NCBI GenBank assembly: GCA_040954595.2
Contig: CM082591.2
Span: 6,138,001-6,202,000, forward strand
Source: Balanoglossus misakiensis
Lineage: Eukaryota > Hemichordata
Length of the DNA stretch: 64,000 bases
Direction: 5' to 3'
A program made the translations under genes and the position numbers. Position 1 is the stretch's first letter, and every line of letters begins with the position of its first letter. Under the pieces are notes generated by a model. It did not search any database. It was not told the origin of the DNA and was given only the letters and a program-made list of their open reading frames with translations. This document shows, piece after piece, positions 1 to 13,370 of the stretch.

Positions 1-1024
1 GACCATTTGTGCCGACGGCCGGCGCGCACATGTCTGCTGAGTAAGAAAATATTTGGTAAAAATGTATACAATACGTTATTCACAACAAGACCTCTGAAAA
101 TGGTGTGTGAAAATATGTTATTTACATGCTTTTACTATCATATACTGTTAGAGCGAGACCTATGGAAATGGTGTATGACTGCCGGTGTACATGTATGTTA
201 TATTTACAACTCAATATCGCAACTGGCCTTTCGTTTTCTGTCATATACTTCCAGTACAGCACGGCTGTATGACACTTTCAGTTTTATGTCTCAGCCTTCA
301 GCCTTCATACATGTATATCTCTCTGTATCTTTAGGCCTATCTGTACTCTCGGTTCAACCAGAGTGCAATCCTCATGCAAACTGTTATTGCAGCCGACTCT
401 AAAACCATATGCTTCATCAATTCTCATTTGAGGAATCTGTCTCCGCTTACCTTCATTGCGTTGGATGATTTCGAGAAAGTGACGCTTTGTGTTGCCAGAT
501 GAGTTTCCCTCCGTCGAATCAGCTGCTTTCGTACCTGTATCACAAAGAACACAGATGGGGATAGATGGACTTTCTGGTTTTGTTTGGCAACTTTCTTAGA
601 AAATTATATATATCATTACTATTCGGCAAAACTCGAAGGCCAAAAGCTGAAAGGCCAAACAAAACCGTTGTGTGGTGTTGGTCGTTTGTCCTGGCCTAAA
701 TAAATATCAGTTATGCTTTTCATATGTAATACACTTGGTCGTTTGGCACAATGTGCACGTAACTATCATTCAATGTAAATCCGTGTTATATACTCTCTTA
801 CCTCTGAGCTGCCAACACAATAGAAAAGAAATATGAATAATCCTTGCAGAGAGTTCAAGATGGCAAACAGGTATTCAAAGACCACTGTTTGCTTGTTGAT
901 GGAGAGAATGCCAAATATCCATGTTAGACCAAGGAGGGGTAATAGTACCACTGTGGCTCGAGCACTTGATCTGAAAATTAGCAGTAGGTAATTTGTAAAG
1001 AATTATGACATATCAAGTATGTTG

Positions 1025-1082
<58 letters not shown>

Positions 1083-4000
1083 GGTGGTGGTGGTGGTGGT
1101 GGTGGTGGTGGTGGTGGTGAAAGTGATGAATCTCTCACCTGAGTTTCGCGTGCTTTTCTTCGTTTGTGTTGCACTTCAAACTTATAATGACGCGCACTAT
1201 CCTGACCAGAATGAAGGCGTTGATTGCTATGACAACAAGGACTGGTCCGAGAAACGCCCATATTGCCCCATTGTCTGTTGATAGCCAGCAGCTTGAAGTA
1301 AATAAGAGGCCAGATATATCATATTTAACGTGGAACTGATGTCCTGTGTTGCATTGTGTTGTGTTGTGCCATACAGATTTTTTGCGATACTTAACTATGT
1401 CGTAGTGTGAAAGTTTGCAAATGCTTAGGGCCTAAATGCCACTAAAAAGTCTCGTAAATTCACTTACTTCAACTCTGAGCCGTAGTGAGCATGCGCAATG
1501 CTGGCCGAGCAGACGACAAGCATCAGTGGCAACACTGAAAGTATACAATTAATATTCAATCGCTGGCAAACAAAACTGAATGAAGTTTAAGAATAAACTC
1601 TGTTTCGAGAAATAAATCGGTTATTTTTATACGAAGTATTATATCCAGAAATCTTATCTGGCTGTTTTACCTTTGTTGGTAGGTCAGTCTCTGCTTGCCT
1701 TTGCCTGAAGTTGTAATAGAGACCAATATTCGTCGTCAATCTGCCAGTTAGTCAGTCACTCAGTCACTCATTCTGTCTGTATGTCTGTCTACTTTTAGCA
1801 AGCTGTTCGGCGTTCTATATCTTTGTACTATTTCATCAAATAGACAAGTGGATACCTATGGTGTTTATTCCTACTTACAGCATGCACTCTGCCCCAAACA
1901 GAAATAGTGTTGAAACTGTCGTATACGTACCCCATCCTGCCGCAAAGAAAAGGGTCATACGCTTCGTTTCGCCACTGTCAAACACATTGACAAGTTTGAT
2001 GTACAACTGTACTCCTTCGACCGCCATCCAACAAAATGCCGCCGTGAAGAAGAAATGGAGTAGGATGGCCACCATTTTGCAAATTCCCTAGAAAGGAGCA
2101 AAAGCATAAAAAATATAATTATTGGCAATTGATGAATATAACTAATAATATTTTACACGTCGGTGAACTTTGTAAAGGTAATGTTTTTATCACATATTTG
2201 TCTGGTGTGGGCATCCGGCGGTATGCATGACTTGGATGTCCAACCCTTGTAAGCCCATAACATATTGCTTCGGGATGGCTCAAAATCTGGCGGACTAATC
2301 TCAGAAAACGTTACGTATCACCTTCATAAACACGACAATCTTGATGTACATATGTGGCACATCGCAGTAGTAAGGTATCACCTGATTGGCTACTCCAAGG
2401 AAACTAACGACCGCGTGATGGCGCACATGAAACACGGTAGTAAATATGGCCGACGAGGCCATGTTTTTTTTACCACAAAGTGATTCGGTCGTGCATAGTT
2501 CTTCAGTTCGGATAACTTGATATGTGACCGTCAACACTTACCGCATTTTCTGTAGCGTCAACGCCAACAAGAAATATAACCTGCCCAATTCCAATGGCAA
2601 GGCATAGATTGAGATGAATAACCCGTTCTTGGGTGAAATGCCTGCAACAGAAATGGGTAAGATAAACTCGAAATTTGTACAGAAAGTTAATAAGTTGCCT
2701 TTTCATTAAGTAAGACTGATCATGCATGCGTAGGCGGTACTTTCAACTTGAAATTTTGATGTTAAAATCTATCGAAGAAACATTGTTGAATTAAAATGCA
2801 ATAGGAATATCTATATGCACCTTGAAAGTTGAAGCTATTTATATAAAACTGCTTCGTATATCATATTTTCATAATTTCAAACAGTGATAGTATATAAATA
2901 GATGGAAATATCCAGATATGCATAATACATAAACAATTTCTAACTACTTGAAATTTACAAATTGTCACTCAGCCTGGTACATTCCGTTATATTTTATTGT
3001 GTTGGACGAAATCGTGTCTTACCCGAGGATGATGAAGATCGCTATAGTCGCGGCTAGTCCCAGGATGGATATGCTGCACCCAACGATGGATATTATGCTC
3101 AGAGCTTCATAATGGGCCTGAACATTACCAGCGCTCTGAATAGGAATAACAACAGACCTTAAAGGGTGACGAACGTATTATAAGCATGTGCCAAACCAGA
3201 GACTCTGGTTACAAGCAGTGTATACAGTCAATGCCATAAGGCAGTGGGATGTCCTAACAACAGCCTGACAAGATGGCGGCGACTATAGGCCTAGTCTGTG
3301 TCGGAGATCAGGAAAAGACAGAATATTCTTTCATGTTAATTTGTTTATTATATAGAGTTCACTAACAAAATCATTTCTTTAAATACAGCAAACGAGGTAA
3401 ATGTTTGATATCTCCGAAGTCGTGAATCATCATTATTGTGTACACTAAGAGACTTTTATACAAGTATTCCATGTATTCTTGATAGCACAGAAATGTCTAA
3501 AAGAGCAATCGTGTCTATATAACTTTCCATAGACTTACACGGACATCTGTATAGGGTACTGGTATGGAGAGTAAACATTCTATTCCAATGCCAAAAACAT
3601 GCTTTCCGTACGGACTACACGTACCTCGCCATCATCCCAGAATCTCATCAGAACTGCAAAGTTGGTAAGGTGGAAACAGTGACAAAGAACGACGCCACCA
3701 ACGTCAAGATATGTGGTGCATCCGTCGTTGTTCCATCCCCCATGACTGATTTCAAAAAAAGAAATATGCAAAATTACATTACTGATTAAATGGGTATTTA
3801 TACACAATTGGGAAAACATGAAAAACCAAACAGACATGACCCCCGGGAGAATCTTTTTGTTCATGGGTATCTAGTTTAGTATCGAGCCCGGTACAGTTTT
3901 ACCACAGTCCCAAAATTTAGCTTATAGGGGTTCCTATCTCAACCATGCAGTGCAGTCATATTAGGGTACGGTATTGGAGTTACCAAATTACCTATGCTTG

Positions 4001-7000
4001 TATTACTAATCATAGCCAAAAGAGTGATTGAAACTGAGGCATACCTATTTTGTGTAAAGTCCCAGAACTCACAGCTGGGAAATCGACTACTGGTGACGTC
4101 ATCACGGCTAAGGAGAGTAAAGTTTAGAATGACAGGGTGGTCATCCGGTAAAGTGTCATTGAGGGCGGGGTACACTCCACTGGACAATATGTGGCTGTCA
4201 AGGAAACCATTTCTGATGGAGATGGGCAAGAAAATATGATTAAGGAGTCTGCATTTACACAGCAATGGCAGCAAAAGTGAATAACACAGAAGTAAATTTC
4301 AGATTGATTTCGGAAAACTCAAGGTTCAAGGATACACTACCTGCAAACTAAACTAAACTAAACTAAACTAAACTAAACTAAACTTTAAACTAAACTAAAC
4401 TAAACTAGACTAAACTAGACTAAACTAAACTAAACTAAACTAAACTAAACTATCAAAATATCATGGTGCTCTTATCTGCCCCAAACAACACAACCACGTT
4501 CACCTTACCTGTGGTTGGAACGATTGAACAGCATGTCGGTTGTTTTGTACAAAATATTGACAATGAATCCTTCACCTGCGAGGATGTAATAAGAGATTAG
4601 AGGCAATATGATAGTCTAGAATGTAGGTTAAAAAAACTGCAATGTTTAATCGCTGAACAATATCATATCACACTATTGTACATACAAAAATACATAGCAC
4701 GTGATTTTCGCAACTAATTTGGCATTCACGAAAGGCATACGATGCCATACATGGATCATTGTAAACTCCCCAAGACGCTCACGATTTGTTCGAACACGTG
4801 ATTACGACGTATACACCGGTCACATGATCACTTCTCAGCTAGGATTGTTTGCAGCCGCCCCTTTGCACTTGCAATCACAAGAAAGATGTTGACCTACCGC
4901 CACTGAGCACATCAGCGGGCAGAAACAAACTGGCATTGCTGTCGTTGGATCCCGGAAAGTACATGCCTGTGAAATTCCCAACGATGCTGCTGACCTCAAT
5001 GAATATACCTGCAAAACACGTGGAGGTAAACTTATTAACAGAAACACTGATGTAGCCACGTGACCCCAATTAGTATATGTCGGATGCGATCAAACCATTT
5101 AAGATATTGGATGAGGTAGTATTATACTGTAAATTTCCTTTACTTAGTAACTTCAATGACTTGCATTCTTGTCCAGAAATACAAGAAACCCACCTGGCAT
5201 TTCGTAACTGAGACTAACAGTATCGTTCGGCAAATAATGGGATTTCATTTCTTCGATCAACTGAAGACACAGGTTCTCTAACTCAGCAGAAGTGTCCATG
5301 CAAATTTCGGGACATGGGACTACCTCTTTCTGAAAGAAAATTTGTATATACTAATTTCTGTCCATTGTTATAAACATATTCCATTAGATTTAATATACAT
5401 ATGTATCCGCCACAAGGCAAATGGAATAATGGGTTATTCAAGAAAAGCTGACACGAATTATTGATAGCTGACGTTAATATAGCAAAACCCTACCTAAGTT
5501 AGCGATAATTCTCCCTGAATTTTTACCACTCACCTAGGTAGCAACCCTACTTAAGTTAGTGAGAATTCTCCCTGTAGATACAGGAAATGCATCTGACATA
5601 CATAGATAGTGTACATTGTGTTATGATTTACCTCCAATCCAGGAGACAGCAAGTTGCCAACAACATCATCAAAAACTGCCTGGAATGATTTAGCGACAAC
5701 CTCGCTTGTTACTGGTCCCTGGGCGATGGCCTCCAGCTCAACAAACTAAAACCCAAATATAATATAACCATGAAGCGTGATATCATCGTTGTGGTTTCCG
5801 GAATATCAGTTGTAAAACTGGGAATTGTTCTGTGCCTATTGACATCTATGTGTGATGTTTTTGAATCAATTTACACAGCGCCGGATGTGATGGATGTAGC
5901 TGGTCGGTTGTCTGATCAATATTATTTGTTCATCAACACCGGAACCTCACCTCAACAGTCCATGGCGACCCGGGGTCAAGGGTCGGACAAGTACGGCTGG
6001 TCGATTTCGAAACAATGGCGCACGATGTGAGATGATTTCCTAGAAAGTAACAAGAATAATCAGCCTAATTTGGAGACAGCTAGAACCACTAATGGCAATT
6101 TAACGAGATGTCAGTGCTTTAGGGAACTTATTAAGGCAATTAATAATTTACAAGATTATATCAATAACATTTAATTATATCATTAGTAACGCTTAATAGA
6201 AAGCATCCTCACCTGCCAGGATTTCAACGTCTTGAATACATCGATAACAGTCACAATAGCTAGTTGCTATGGCAGCAATATAAATTTTAACAAATAAGTA
6301 TTTTACAAAATGTTAGTACATACATACATACATACATACATCATACATACATACATACATACATACATACATACATACATACATACATACATACATACAT
6401 ACATGCATACATTCATACATACATACATACATACATACATACATACATACATACATACATACATCGCCCCACAATTTTACATTTATCGTCTTCAAATTCA
6501 GTGCACATGATGTTTAATAATGATGAAATACTTACAGTCAGAAAACTGAACATGCTGAGGTCTAAGAGTAAGATCTTCACTGGTGAATATCGTCTCTGTT
6601 TTGGGCAGGGGTAGAAAAGGGAGTTGGTTGTGACACTTTCCTTGGATATTTTTGGCGACTGCCTCTTACATTACAGAGAGCCTTTGAAGTGAAATGCTAT
6701 ATGGCTAGATCACAAATCACATGGCACATATTGGTTGAAGTGTCATAATTCTCAAAGCTAACACAGTACAAGTTCACGTTAAAGGCAAAACCGGTCAGGG
6801 CAGAATATTGATGTTATGTAAGAAAAATGTTTCAAACGTATTTCGGGTGTTTGGTCACATCAGGCGACATTTGACGAAAAATCACTTGGCATGCCAGTGA
6901 AAAGCTAAGTTTGAAAGATAACACGATAAAAAACTGGCTCGGGCGTAGCCAAATGAGATATTTAGAACACTTACCAGGATTTGCCACGCCCTCACTTGTA

Positions 7001-7148
7001 AGGTTTCTTTCGCAACGACAAACATAAAGACCAATAAATCGCAAACACACTGGATCTGATGTGTAAACAGTAATTAATGACGCTGTATTATTAACACATG
7101 TATGCTCATGTAGCTGTATGTATGTATGTATGTATGTATGTATGTATG

Positions 7149-7179
<31 letters not shown>

Positions 7180-10100
7180 GTAGGTATGTAGGTATGTAGG
7201 TAGGTAGGTAGGTAGGTAGGTAGGTAGGTAGGTGTTTTCAAATTCATCAATTGATTGGTTGGTTGGTTGGCTGGTTGGTCCAGTATAAAGTGAGTCAAAG
7301 AGTGTGTCGTTCAAATGCAACATGCAACAATAAAAGAAATAAAATCTTAGTATATAGCGGCTTGTCAACGGACGTAAGAGATAAGCAATAACGATTACCT
7401 TTTATACAACCTTCTGGTCTCCTACAGAGACAATTGTATCGACCAGGTTTGTCTTCACATTTAAAGAGATCACCACACGGATCCGGATCACAGTAGTTGA
7501 TATCTAAACAAATGATCAAACTTCAAAGTAAGTACATGTACTATTTGGCGAATTCGGTCAATTGCGTCAACACACTAGTCTAAGACTAGATTAGACTAGA
7601 CTCGACTAGACTACGGTATATATTCCTTAGCAAAGGAGCAGGTACGATAATTTCACACTGCATGCTTGTGTACATCTTCTGGAGGAGGAGAGTGGTATGT
7701 GAACATAGCGATGGCTTTAAAACGATAGTATACGGATCATATGAAGTACACAAAGACTGACTGCAACGTTTTGTCCTTACCAACGACAAGCAAGTGCATC
7801 GTTTGCGACAGAACGGGCCCATGCTCTCCGGCAGAAACCGAACATTCGTAGGGACCGGTATCGCCGAAGTTAACATTTTCAATAACCAAGTGATAGTCCC
7901 GCCAGTCTTGGCCGACGACCGAGAAGCGAGGATCGGCAGAGATGAGATCTCGCTCAGTGCTGATGGTCTCGTTGTTTCTCGTCCAATTTTGAACACCCCA
8001 CTTGTCGCGCACGGAACAGTTTATGAAAGCCGTTGCTCCCAAGTCAACCGTGACGTTTGTTGGCTGAGTGATGAAAGATTGTCTCCCTGTATTTGACAAA
8101 AGAGAGGAGAAACTCAAGAATTCGGTGAAACAGTACACGAAGACTATTGCTTAAAAGCATTAGTAAAGGTTTTCATCCACCATTTTCCTTGCCCCCAATT
8201 CCAGTACTGTTAACTTTATCTGCAGTTTCCCTTACTGGTTAATACAGATTGTGTTTAAATATTCTGAATTATTCGTAGCCTACTGATATTTTTTTTTAAA
8301 TTTCGTACGATTAAATCTCCCTACACTTTCTCCGTTTTGCTTGGTATCATCCCCAGTCAAATACGCTTCAATTCGACCAGTGCATGTTTTTTATATTTCC
8401 ATTTGCATGTCTCCTGAACCCGGGCTTCTGAACAATTCTGGCTACCTTAAATAGATTTTTACTCCGTGCTAGAGGGTCAAATCACATTATTGTAATTGCA
8501 TTCTGGGTAAAAGGTCGACAACTCACTGTAGTAACTGTTTGAAGAAATGATAATTATGTTATTGTATTTCATGACTTCTTTTAGTCAACAATTTCCGTCT
8601 TTGTAGTTACCACATCAAACTCATTCAACATTTCTGACATTTTGTTCTATTTTTCTGTTACACAGTTTCAGAATGACCCAATATCACTTAAGCTTATGAA
8701 CTTCCGTTCCACATGGCAACAATCGGCCATCTTGAAATTGTGTCGGCCATATTAGATTTTCATCACTCACCTAGGTAGCAAAAACCTATTTAAGGTAGTG
8801 GGAATTAACATGGCTTACTTTTCACCGTCAACGTTGCCTTGCGAGAAACGATTTTCGAACTGTCTCCAGATGCAGTTACTTCACACCAATAAACACCAGT
8901 GTCGTACAGCTGCGCGGAAGTAATGCGCAGATAGTACTCGCCCAACGAATGACTACCAACGATCGACAGGTTGTCGGTGCCAGCCTCGACCTGAGTATCA
9001 TTACTGAGCGGCGAGCCATCTTTCCGCCACACGAGGGCGCCTTCTTTATGACTCACTTCACACAGCAGATCAACAGACGAATTTACTGTGACTGTTTCGC
9101 TCGCTGGCTCCTTAACAAAGAACTGGACCTCTAAATTACAAATGAGAACTGGATATATTCCTAACTAGAATAAACAAACTTGCATTTGCGATAAAAACTT
9201 CCTCAACGTTAACATTTTGCCAAATCGTTTTATTCGTGCATACTTTATAGAATGCACGCTTCCCAAAAATACGTGACATGACACTTTTGGTGTCGAACAA
9301 CAACTTTCGACCTACCGATAACGTCCAGCGTAGCAGTCGAGGACAGAATGGGCGAGGTACCGCCGCCGCTAATAGCACAGATGTACGACCCAGACTCCGA
9401 GGCGACCACGTCGTCGATGGTTAGATGGAAGCTGTCGGGGTTGTCGCTCACGGGGCTGATGGCGTATCGGGCGTCCGTCGTGGTTCTGTTGTGGGAAATC
9501 ACCTGGAAGTTCTGAAGCCATTCCACGAACGACGACGCGGGTTCCAGGTCCTGTACACTGCACCGCAGCGTCACCGTGCTTCCCACTAGGACCCTGGCGC
9601 TCTGCGGTTCTTCCAGAAACGAGTTGGCACAAAGCCCTGTTCAGAGAAGCCAGATTTGTGACTTTATTCTCTGCAAAAGGCATCTCGCATGCTTAGAACG
9701 GTTAATTAAAATATGTCACCTTTCCCTACTGTTACTGTAAATCGCTCTAAGGGTCAGCGAGTCATTGGCGAGCACCGTTAAACTGAGTCACGACGATTAT
9801 GATCTGCCCTCTGTGGAGATTATAAAACCTGTTTTGTTGTGCCATACACATAATACATCTTTAATGAAACAAATGGCAGAAAAGACATTGTCCCTTTAAT
9901 GGTCACGTGCCATCTGGGCAGACACATCGCTACATCACATGATAGTTTCGGGGCCTACACACACCCTGAACGTCGTAATAATAAAAAAGATAGATTTTAC
10001 AGCAGACTTCACCGTATCGGCGGTATTTCAGAAAAAAAAGGAACACAAATAAAAGTTGTGTGTTTCAATGTATATCAGTTTTCAACTCTTGAATAGCTAT

Positions 10101-11184
10101 CGCAAAATGACACGCACTGTCTATTTAACATGAGCGTATCATTTAAGTTTCTTAATATCCTGATATCATGGCTGTGATTGTCATCTTCCTTCAGCTAAAC
10201 GTATTTGCCACTCCGCAAAGGTCAGTGTTGAATCGAAAAAAAAGATACTTGGCTCGTATTCTGTTATCTCGCACGATGATGCGACGACATGTTTGGCAAA
10301 TTTTTCATTTAATTTCAAATGTCCCCGCAATGTTATTATGTTTGCTGTTGTATCGATGTCTTTTGGATTGGATCACTAAATTCGTTAGCAGGAACCGCAC
10401 AGGATATTGAAATCTTCCGGGGACCGCAAATATTACTTACCCAGGGCCCTGGGCAATTGGCCGTCTCTTACTATAGTCCCGCGGGTGTCAACTATACCCA
10501 CATATAACACTGGTTACTACAAACGTCGTGTCGTGCTCAAGCTCACAGTGAAAAAGAATTCTCGCATTATTAATATCGCACACTGCTGACGTAATAAACG
10601 CCGCATAAATTTAGGTTCGTATATGAAATTTCAGATCAATATGGGAAGAGAAAAAAAGCGTTCAATTGCAAGTATTCTATGATTTATCAGTCCTTTGGGG
10701 AATTTCAAACAGAAGTTCTGTTGCACATGCCTTATGGTCAATACTGATGAGGCAATATTTTGAATCGGGATTTACAAATGAATGAATGAATGAATGAATG
10801 AATGAATGAATGAATGAATGAATGAATGAATGAATGAATGAATGAATGAATGAATGAATGAATGAATGAATGAATGAATGAACGAACGAACGAACGAACA
10901 AACGGACGGACGAACGAACGAACGAACGAATGAATGAATGAATGAATGAATGAATATTATACAATAACAGTGTAATAAAATTACATATAGTAAGGAAGGT
11001 GATTAATAAAAGTCTGCGAAGATTAAAATACATAAAGCTCGTCTTGATTAAGACAAAAGCAGTAAATAGCTGAGGTCTTACCTGGTGTTGCCAATGAGAC
11101 CAGTAAAATTATCGTTGCCGTAAAACGAGTCGTGGCGACACGTGTCAAACGCCCATGTGGGTCATCGCTTCTGAAAATGCCCAT
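1..11184 (-). CDS. Adhesion GPCR with three Ig domains, EGF and GAIN/GPS (3' end off window)
   Basis: Exons on the minus strand, all phase-consistent: 11184-11082, 9636-9316, 9130-8819, 8086-7781, 7503-7399, 7055-6975, 6259-6213, 5745-5632, 5329-5194, 5008-4898, 4575-4509, 4212-4045, 3745-3625, 3135-3023, 2641-2542, 2087-1931, 1534-1468, 1291-1139, 970-802, 534-451 and probably 36-<1. About 945 residues are coded before the last partial exon. The start MGIFRSDD leads into a hydrophobic signal segment. Exons 2-4 each encode one Ig domain with Kirrel/nephrin-like features ([29 protein letters not shown]). Two exons form an EGF-like unit ([16 protein letters not shown]). The GAIN region ends in a GPS with CEFWDF, WNNDGC and [13 protein letters not shown]; the HL/T triad predicts self-cleavage and a TNFAVLM tethered agonist. 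The seven-helix exons show family B2 marks: [11 protein letters not shown], the second-loop [13 protein letters not shown], and LLGLTWIFG in TM6. It should act at the plasma membrane as an adhesion-sensing receptor. Ligand and G protein are unknown. Confidence 0.9.
1022..1120. repeat. (GAT)n/(GGT)n microsatellite
   Basis: Uninterrupted GAT triplets followed by GGT triplets. The array lies in an intron of the adhesion GPCR and its edge is only about 18 bp from the splice donor of the TM5 exon (exon end 1139). It creates spurious Met/Val and Ser/Pro reading frames. Confidence 0.95.
4343..4454. repeat. (AAACT)n pentanucleotide array
   Basis: Tandem AAACT units with a few variants (a TTT interruption near 4384, and AGACT units). 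It lies in the intron between two GAIN-domain exons of the adhesion GPCR. Confidence 0.93.
6316..6464. repeat. (CATA)n microsatellite
   Basis: Near-perfect CATA tetranucleotides within a GPCR intron. The Tyr/Ile/His/Thr reading frames across it are low-complexity artefacts. Confidence 0.95.
7114..7233. repeat. (GTAT)n/(GTAG)n microsatellite
   Basis: GTAT tetranucleotides grade into GTAG units in the intron between the two EGF-coding exons of the adhesion GPCR. Confidence 0.93.
8441..8815 (+). repeat. Interspersed repeat, copy 1
   Basis: This intronic stretch has an inverted, diverged partner at about 24700-25065. Shared words, read on opposite strands, include the CATTCTGGGTAAAAGG-type segment, GTCGACAACTCACTGTAGTA, CATGGCAACAATC, CTTGAAATTGTGTCG and TCACTCACCTAGG. 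A short related piece (CACTCACCTAGGTAGCAA) occurs near 5530. It is probably an old non-autonomous transposon; I did not find clear ends or a target duplication. Confidence 0.55.
10778..10955. repeat. (AATG)n/(AACG)n microsatellite
   Basis: Long AATG array with an internal block of AACG and GACG units, in the first coding intron of the adhesion GPCR. Confidence 0.95.
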
Positions 11185-12472
11185 TTCGTTGTTTTTTTGT
11201 CGCTGTGAGTGTCAGGCCGGTTCCATTGATTTTTGTCCGACGGGAAAAAATCTGAAAAAGAAGAAATCACGGAGTCGTGATGTGATAAGTGATAAAGTAA
11301 CAAATGAACACTGATATATGAACGCGGATGTGGGTGGACAAATATATTACAACCGCCACTTGGTGGCGTGACGGCCTCGGAGACGAGCCCAATCACGTTT
11401 GGTGCAAATATTTTGCCAGGAACCGCACAGCAAGCAAAACAATCGTCAACAAGAAGCCGCTGCAAGTTTTAGCTCAATTATTATCAGAGAAGAGAGAACA
11501 AAAAAGTGAAATTTTACGTGATAATGAGATGAAAATGTATCTTATAATCTGCGTTCACTAAGACTATATTAGAATTTACACGTTGTGTGCTTCGGTCCTG
11601 TACAGTTAACCAACTGAAAGTTAAAGCAGCTTTGTACTTGACTTTTCGAGTCTTGCAGTAAAACATGAAGTTCATAAGGGGACAGGGGTGATTTTTTTTG
11701 AACAAGGACACTAAATGAAATGATAAAATTATCAAGTTGATCTCCATCCATCCGCCATGGAAACCACTTTCATTTTCTAGTTTAGAGCAGTTACATACAC
11801 GAGTCGTTTTACGAGGTTTATGATGATCGACAAGGGAGACAGACAGGCCGAGTTTTCAAATTAAGCCAGCGAATCGGCAAAGTCTGCATGCGTGGGATGC
11901 ATATACACGTAAACCGTCATAAAAGGCGGACAGTCATCCAGCCTGTTCCAGAGATCAAATCACTGAAAATGAATTCTCCAAAGACGAGCAAACTTGCTCC
12001 TAAGGCGAGTCAATTTTCACAAAAAACAATGAAATATTACATCAATACTTTGACAGAAAAACAGTGGTTAGAGATTTGAGTGAATCTGGCCGATTTTTTG
12101 CATGATCGACAGAAAACAAAGTTTAAAACCTACCTGTGATGGAAAGGTAAAGCATGTAGTCTAAATGTGCATTCGTCAAACAAGTGCGAACCGACCACTT
12201 AAGGGTTTTAGCTCTTAACTGTGTGCAACAATGAATGCGTAGTTAAACCTATGGAGGAAACTCTAATTAGGACTAGATGTATACATGTAGGCCTAATTTG
12301 ATTCCAAACTTATTTGTTTTGACTATACTTTTGGGAACAATAAGAAAAAAATCCATTCCACTGTACAGGATTGCATTCATCCCAATAGTGACTCGCAAAT
12401 TCCACGGTGCGAATCCTTATATACTGCGTATACAGCTGGTTCCAATGGAGTTGATGATGCTAGGTTTGTACA

Positions 12473-12563
12473 GAGAGCAAGAGAGAGCAAGAGGGAGTGG
12501 GGGGGGGGGGAGTGAGAGAGACAGGGGGAGAGGGACAGAGAGAGAGAGAGAGACAGAGAGAGT

Positions 12564-12606
<43 letters not shown>

Positions 12607-12607
12607 C
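12473..12607. repeat. (GA)n, poly-G and (GACA)n block
   Basis: Consecutive low-complexity tracts: GAGAGCAAGA, a G run, GAGA repeats and about nine GACA units. Reading frames over it (for example 12277-12825) are compositional artefacts. Confidence 0.9.
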
Positions 12608-13036
12608 GAAACAAGCAAAGAAACACACACAGTGAAAAATATATACAACCAACTTACCTACATCCTTCTACTAGTATGTGCAGAAACGTATTCTTAACTC
12701 TCACATCTAAATCCGTGGAAAATAAAACGTCCGTCTATTACGACTTTGGCGGTGATTATACAGACTACATGCAAGTCAGTGTTTCGCCTCAGAGAACCTG
12801 TCGGCGATTGCTGCGAGAATCGTAAAAGGCGTCCATCCGAACAAGCGCGGGCACTTAATTTTGTTCCCCGAGGGGAAACATTCAAACAGTAGATCAAAAA
12901 CAAATTAAAAGGTTAGTATCAAAATAAATAAATCAAGACAGCGCAATATTTCTGTCACTGCTTAGACTGAAACACAACTGTGCTCATATTTTTACAAGTA
13001 CCGAAAGTTTTAGTTTTGAGAACAGTAATACTGCAA

Positions 13037-13075
13037 CATACATACATACATACATACATACATACATACATACAT

Positions 13076-13169
<94 letters not shown>
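13037..13169. repeat. (CATA)n then (CA)n microsatellite
   Basis: CATA tetranucleotides switch to a long pure CA dinucleotide array near 13093. Confidence 0.95.
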
Positions 13170-13173
<4 letters not shown>

Positions 13174-13229
13174 GAAGTATACGGTTCGACTGGTCCGATC
13201 CAAAGTGCTCAATACAAGAGTAGAGCGGA

Positions 13230-13370
13230 GTATAAAGAAGGGTAGTTTCTCCTACTACCCTTCTTTATACATACATACATACATACATACATACATACAT
13301 ACATACATACATACATACATACATACATACATACATACATACATACATACATACATACATACATACATAC
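13230..13370. repeat. Perfect hairpin followed by (CATA)n array
   Basis: GTATAAAGAAGGGTAGT at about 13230 is followed within a few bases by its exact reverse complement, ACTACCCTTCTTTATAC. The second arm runs directly into a CATA array, suggesting that the array grew from the end of the palindrome. Confidence 0.8.

Noticed and set aside
1013-1281. Poly-Pro/poly-Ser and poly-Met/poly-Val frames
   Set aside because: Artefacts of the GAT/GGT microsatellite beside the TM5 exon of the GPCR.
6316-6464. CRISPR-like regular repeats
   Set aside because: Pure short tandem repeats without spacers, in an animal genome.
12277-12825. 182-aa plus-strand frame
   Set aside because: Over a quarter of it is GA and GACA repeat, with no conserved motif.
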